This document shows positions 61,797 through 64,000 of a DNA stretch of 64,000 nucleotides, one piece after another. The first letter of the stretch is position 1. Each line of letters starts with the position of its first letter. Made by a program: the position numbers and the translations under genes. The notes under the pieces were generated by a model. The model saw nothing but the letters and a program-made list of their open reading frames with translations, had not been told where the DNA came from and did not search any database. This stretch comes from Acidobacteriota bacterium (GTDB lineage: Bacteria > Acidobacteriota > Blastocatellia > Chloracidobacteriales > JADJPF01): assembly GCA_016213785.1 (NCBI GenBank), contig JACQZQ010000122.1, positions 1 through 64,000 on the forward strand. The letters run 5' to 3'.

Positions 61797-62447
61797 ATGG
61801 GATTTGTTGAAGGACTCTACCATGAAGTCGCCCAAGCATTACGTAAACTAGAAGAGATTCCTATTTTAGAATCAGGAGTTTTGCCTAAAATTGGTGTAGT
61901 AGAATTACTAAAAATGGCATTAAAAAATGAGATGGAAGCAAGCCAGCTAGCAGCACTTTGGATGCCTTCAACTCCTGAAATCGATATTAAGCTTGGACTT
62001 GCGCGTCAATGCGGCGATGAAGCAAAACATTATCGTTTAATTGAAAAACGCCTAATAGAACTAGGAGAAAACCTAGAGGGTTTTTCCCCTTTAGCAATGG
62101 GCTATAGCCCTCTTTATCAATGGCTAGTTACGCTAGATAATTCTATTGAGCGTGTAGCAGCTGGCCCTTTTGCCCGCGAAGCCATTGCAATAAAGCGAAA
62201 CTTGCAATTAATTGCAGTGCTTGAAGCTATGGAAGATAAGGAAAGCGCAGATCTCTATCGTAATCAAATACAGCCAGATGAAGACTGGCACCATAATTTT
62301 GGCCTAACAATGCTGCGTAAGTATGCAACCACAGTTGAGTTACAAGAAAAAGCAACTCTTGCAACAATGAAAACCATAGAACTAGCCGATGAGCTACGAA
62401 CAGCAGCAATGGCAAAATCTGGCGCTTGTGTAATTCCTGGATGTTAA
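61797..62447 (+). CDS. Ferritin-like di-iron protein
   Basis: A 216-residue four-helix bundle of the ferritin-like superfamily. Carboxylate/His motifs fit a di-iron site: E46-x-E48-type region (KNEMEASQLA), GDEAKHYRL in helix 2, E in LEAMEDKES, and DEDWHH in helix 4. No exact family is assigned; it is not a bacterioferritin. It may be an oxygenase or a metal-storage protein. It is followed by an acyl-CoA dehydrogenase after 36 bp and probably shares its transcript. The C-terminus contains two Cys (SGACVIPGC). Confidence 0.75.
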   Translation: MGFVEGLYHEVAQALRKLEEIPILESGVLPKIGVVELLKMALKNEMEASQLAALWMPSTPEIDIKLGLARQCGDEAKHYRLIEKRLIELGENLEGFSPLAMGYSPLYQWLVTLDNSIERVAAGPFAREAIAIKRNLQLIAVLEAMEDKESADLYRNQIQPDEDWHHNFGLTMLRKYATTVELQEKATLATMKTIELADELRTAAMAKSGACVIPGC

Positions 62448-62483
62448 GTTTTTTAAAATTTTTTTAAGGAGAACATAACCCAA

Positions 62484-63668
62484 ATGATTGACTTTAGTAT
62501 TCCACCAGAAATAGAAGAAATGCGAAAAACTCTTACTAATTTTATGAATGAGCACGTTTATCCAAATGAAAAACATGCTGATGAACATGCTGGACTACCT
62601 CCTGAGTTAGAAAAAGATCTTCAAACTAAAGTCAAAGACTTAGGTCTATGGGCACCCCATATGCCTAAAGCTGAAGGCGGTATGGGTATTGGAGTTGTTA
62701 ATCTTGCTTTAGTAAATCAAATTATAGGCCGCTCGCCTATTGGGCCAAGGCTCTTTGGTTGTGCTGCTCCTGATGCAGGTAATGCTGAACTACTACATAT
62801 TGCAGGAAATAAAGAACAAAAAGAAAAATACTTAAAACCACTTGTTGATGGTGATATTAGGTCTTGTTTTGGAATGACTGAGCCAGAGGTAGCAGGTTCA
62901 GACCCTACAGGCATACGGACTTCAGCCATACGTGATGGCAATGACTGGGTAATAAACGGGCATAAATGGTTTATTACTGGTGCAATGGGATCAAGTTTTT
63001 CAATTGTTATGGCAGTAACAAACCCTGAAGCTAAAAGCCATAAAAGAGCAAGTATGATTATTGTCCCAACCAATACCCCAGGGTTTAATATTATCCGTGA
63101 TGTGCCTGTAATGGGGTCTGGTGGGCTTGGTGGACATTGTGAAATTCGTTTTGAAAATTGCCGAGTTCCTTTAACCAACCTTCTAGGCCAAGAAGGACAA
63201 GGTTTTCAACTTGCTCAGCTTAGACTTGGCCCAGGTCGTATTCAACATTGTATGCGCTGGCTTGGTATTGCTGAACGTAGCTTTGAGATGATGTGTAAAT
63301 ATGCCTTAAAACGTGTTTCATTTGGCGAACCATTAGCCAGTAAACAAACCATTCAAAATTGGATAGCTGATTCTGCGGTTGAGCTAAATGCCTTTAAGCT
63401 AATGACTCTTAATGCTGCCTGGAAAATGGATCAAGGCGATGAAGCCCGTGTAGAAGTCTCTTTAATTAAATTCTATGGCGCAAAAGTCCTTCATGATGTG
63501 GTTGACCGAGCTATTCAAGTACATGGAGCACTTGGGTTTTCTCAAGACACCCCATTAGAAGCTTTCTATCGAGGTGCTCGTGCTGCACGAATTTATGATG
63601 GTGTTGATGAGGTTCATAGAATGGTAGTTGCTCGTCGTATCCTCTCAGATTTTCAGGAGGAAGCTTAA
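62484..63668 (+). CDS. Acyl-CoA dehydrogenase family protein
   Basis: A 394-residue FAD enzyme: [17 protein letters not shown] and NGHKWFITG in the middle domain, and the C-terminal helical domain with [26 protein letters not shown] and [15 protein letters not shown]. The sequence is closest in style to ACAD10/11-type dehydrogenases. AAGGAG is 12 bases before the ATG. The next gene, a phosphotransferase, starts 1 bp after the stop codon, which suggests one pathway acting on long-chain or hydroxylated acyl groups. Confidence 0.93.
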   Translation: MIDFSIPPEIEEMRKTLTNFMNEHVYPNEKHADEHAGLPPELEKDLQTKVKDLGLWAPHMPKAEGGMGIGVVNLALVNQIIGRSPIGPRLFGCAAPDAGNAELLHIAGNKEQKEKYLKPLVDGDIRSCFGMTEPEVAGSDPTGIRTSAIRDGNDWVINGHKWFITGAMGSSFSIVMAVTNPEAKSHKRASMIIVPTNTPGFNIIRDVPVMGSGGLGGHCEIRFENCRVPLTNLLGQEGQGFQLAQLRLGPGRIQHCMRWLGIAERSFEMMCKYALKRVSFGEPLASKQTIQNWIADSAVELNAFKLMTLNAAWKMDQGDEARVEVSLIKFYGAKVLHDVVDRAIQVHGALGFSQDTPLEAFYRGARAARIYDGVDEVHRMVVARRILSDFQEEA

Positions 63669-63669
63669 A

Positions 63670-64000
63670 GTGACTATTATTAAAGACACTAAACCCATTA
63701 GACCTGGCGAAGAGCTTAATATAGCTTCGCTATCTGAATATTTAGAAAAAAATTTGACTGAATTTGCAGAAAAATTAGACTTTTCTCAAATTGAGATTTT
63801 ACAATTTCCTGGTGGACACTCTAATCTAACTTACTTAATAAAAATTGGAAGTCAAGAATTTGTCCTTCGTCGTCCGCCCTTTGGCCCAGTAGCACCAACA
63901 GCACATGACATGCCAAGAGAATTCCGCTTGCTTTCAATGATCCATCCCGAGTTTAATCTTGCACCACGCCCCTTTTTACTCTGTGAAGATCTAAAAGTTA
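63670..64000 (+). CDS. APH-type phosphotransferase (ACAD10/11-like kinase), truncated by window end
   Basis: The frame starts at GTG 63670 with AGGAGG (63655-63660) at 9 bases spacing and runs off the window. The first 110 residues show the phosphotransferase fold of the aminoglycoside-phosphotransferase-like family: [22 protein letters not shown] (nucleotide-binding loop and the ATP lysine region, split here) followed by [10 protein letters not shown], the helix-C Glu. In ACAD10/11 proteins such a domain is fused to the dehydrogenase; here the two are separate but 1 bp apart. The kinase phosphorylates a hydroxy group of an acyl-CoA in characterised eukaryotic homologues; here this is inference. 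Confidence 0.82.
   Translation, partial: MTIIKDTKPIRPGEELNIASLSEYLEKNLTEFAEKLDFSQIEILQFPGGHSNLTYLIKIGSQEFVLRRPPFGPVAPTAHDMPREFRLLSMIHPEFNLAPRPFLLCEDLKV

Noticed and set aside
1-64000. CRISPR arrays and tRNA genes
   Set aside because: No direct-repeat/spacer arrays were seen; the short tandem repeats (7, 10 and 11 bp) have no spacers. No cloverleaf with a tRNA T-loop was found by eye, which does not replace a tRNA scan.

Overview
The window reads as a low-GC (AT-rich) chromosomal segment of a Gram-negative bacterium. A member of the Acidobacteriota, near Blastocatellia, is the best guess. The reasons are an Oar-like TonB-dependent receptor with an N-terminal carboxypeptidase-regulatory-like domain, a DUF4097 surface-type protein, many Hanks-type Ser/Thr kinases with N-terminal zinc ribbons, and type IV pilus genes (pilT, prepilin peptidase). 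No rRNA or tRNA gene was seen, so the placement is an inference.

Layout. 138-4010 is a very large kinase-AAA-TPR protein. 4142-8174 is a compact SWIM / DUF5691 / MoxR-ATPase operon, followed by a cysteine-desulfurase-like enzyme and a metallopeptidase homologue that has lost its HExxH motif. 11169-20330 is a dense signalling locus on the + strand: a zinc-ribbon pseudokinase fused to an intact PP2C phosphatase, a zinc-ribbon-FHA protein, a kinase with its own zinc ribbon and FHA domain, a zinc-ribbon RDD membrane protein, a membrane TPR protein, an FHA-GAF-SpoIIE phosphatase and a lone LuxR-type HTH protein. Together these look like the writer, reader and eraser of a phospho-signalling circuit.

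20331-21353 is a gene-free kilobase. It holds a three-way-junction RNA candidate, five 11-bp tandem repeats, and an IS200/IS605-like element with an omega-RNA-like right end but no tnpB. 21354-28817 holds small zinc-ribbon proteins, a Nudix hydrolase, a kinase, a thermonuclease-like protein, an MFS exporter and an Rsm22-type methyltransferase.

28818-33676 looks like an accessory island: two unrecognised genes, each preceded by a copy of a ~170-180 bp element closed by terminal inverted repeats, then ~500 bp of strongly structured non-coding DNA. A sulfatase and a CHAT-protease/TPR protein follow. 38810-41660 (minus) has a zinc-ribbon/receiver-like protein, pilT and thiE. 41765-49342 is mostly metabolism plus a SUMF1 protein and a receiver-kinase fusion. 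49462-55621 has a glycosyltransferase, CapA-like and SDR enzymes and two adjacent membrane kinases, one fused to a SUMF1 domain. 55995-61592 (minus) is cell-envelope (DUF4097, a secreted lipoprotein-sorting-like protein, TonB receptor). The right end is a ferritin-like / acyl-CoA dehydrogenase / phosphotransferase operon that leaves the window.

The most unusual content is the pseudokinase-PP2C fusion, the paired inverted-repeat leader elements with the large structured RNA candidate near 33.1-33.6 kb, the three-way-junction RNA at 20338-20441, the tnpB-less omega-RNA-like element, and a possible structure-assisted ribosome binding site before the FHA gene at 13682. Family names come from motif recognition by eye, without database searches.
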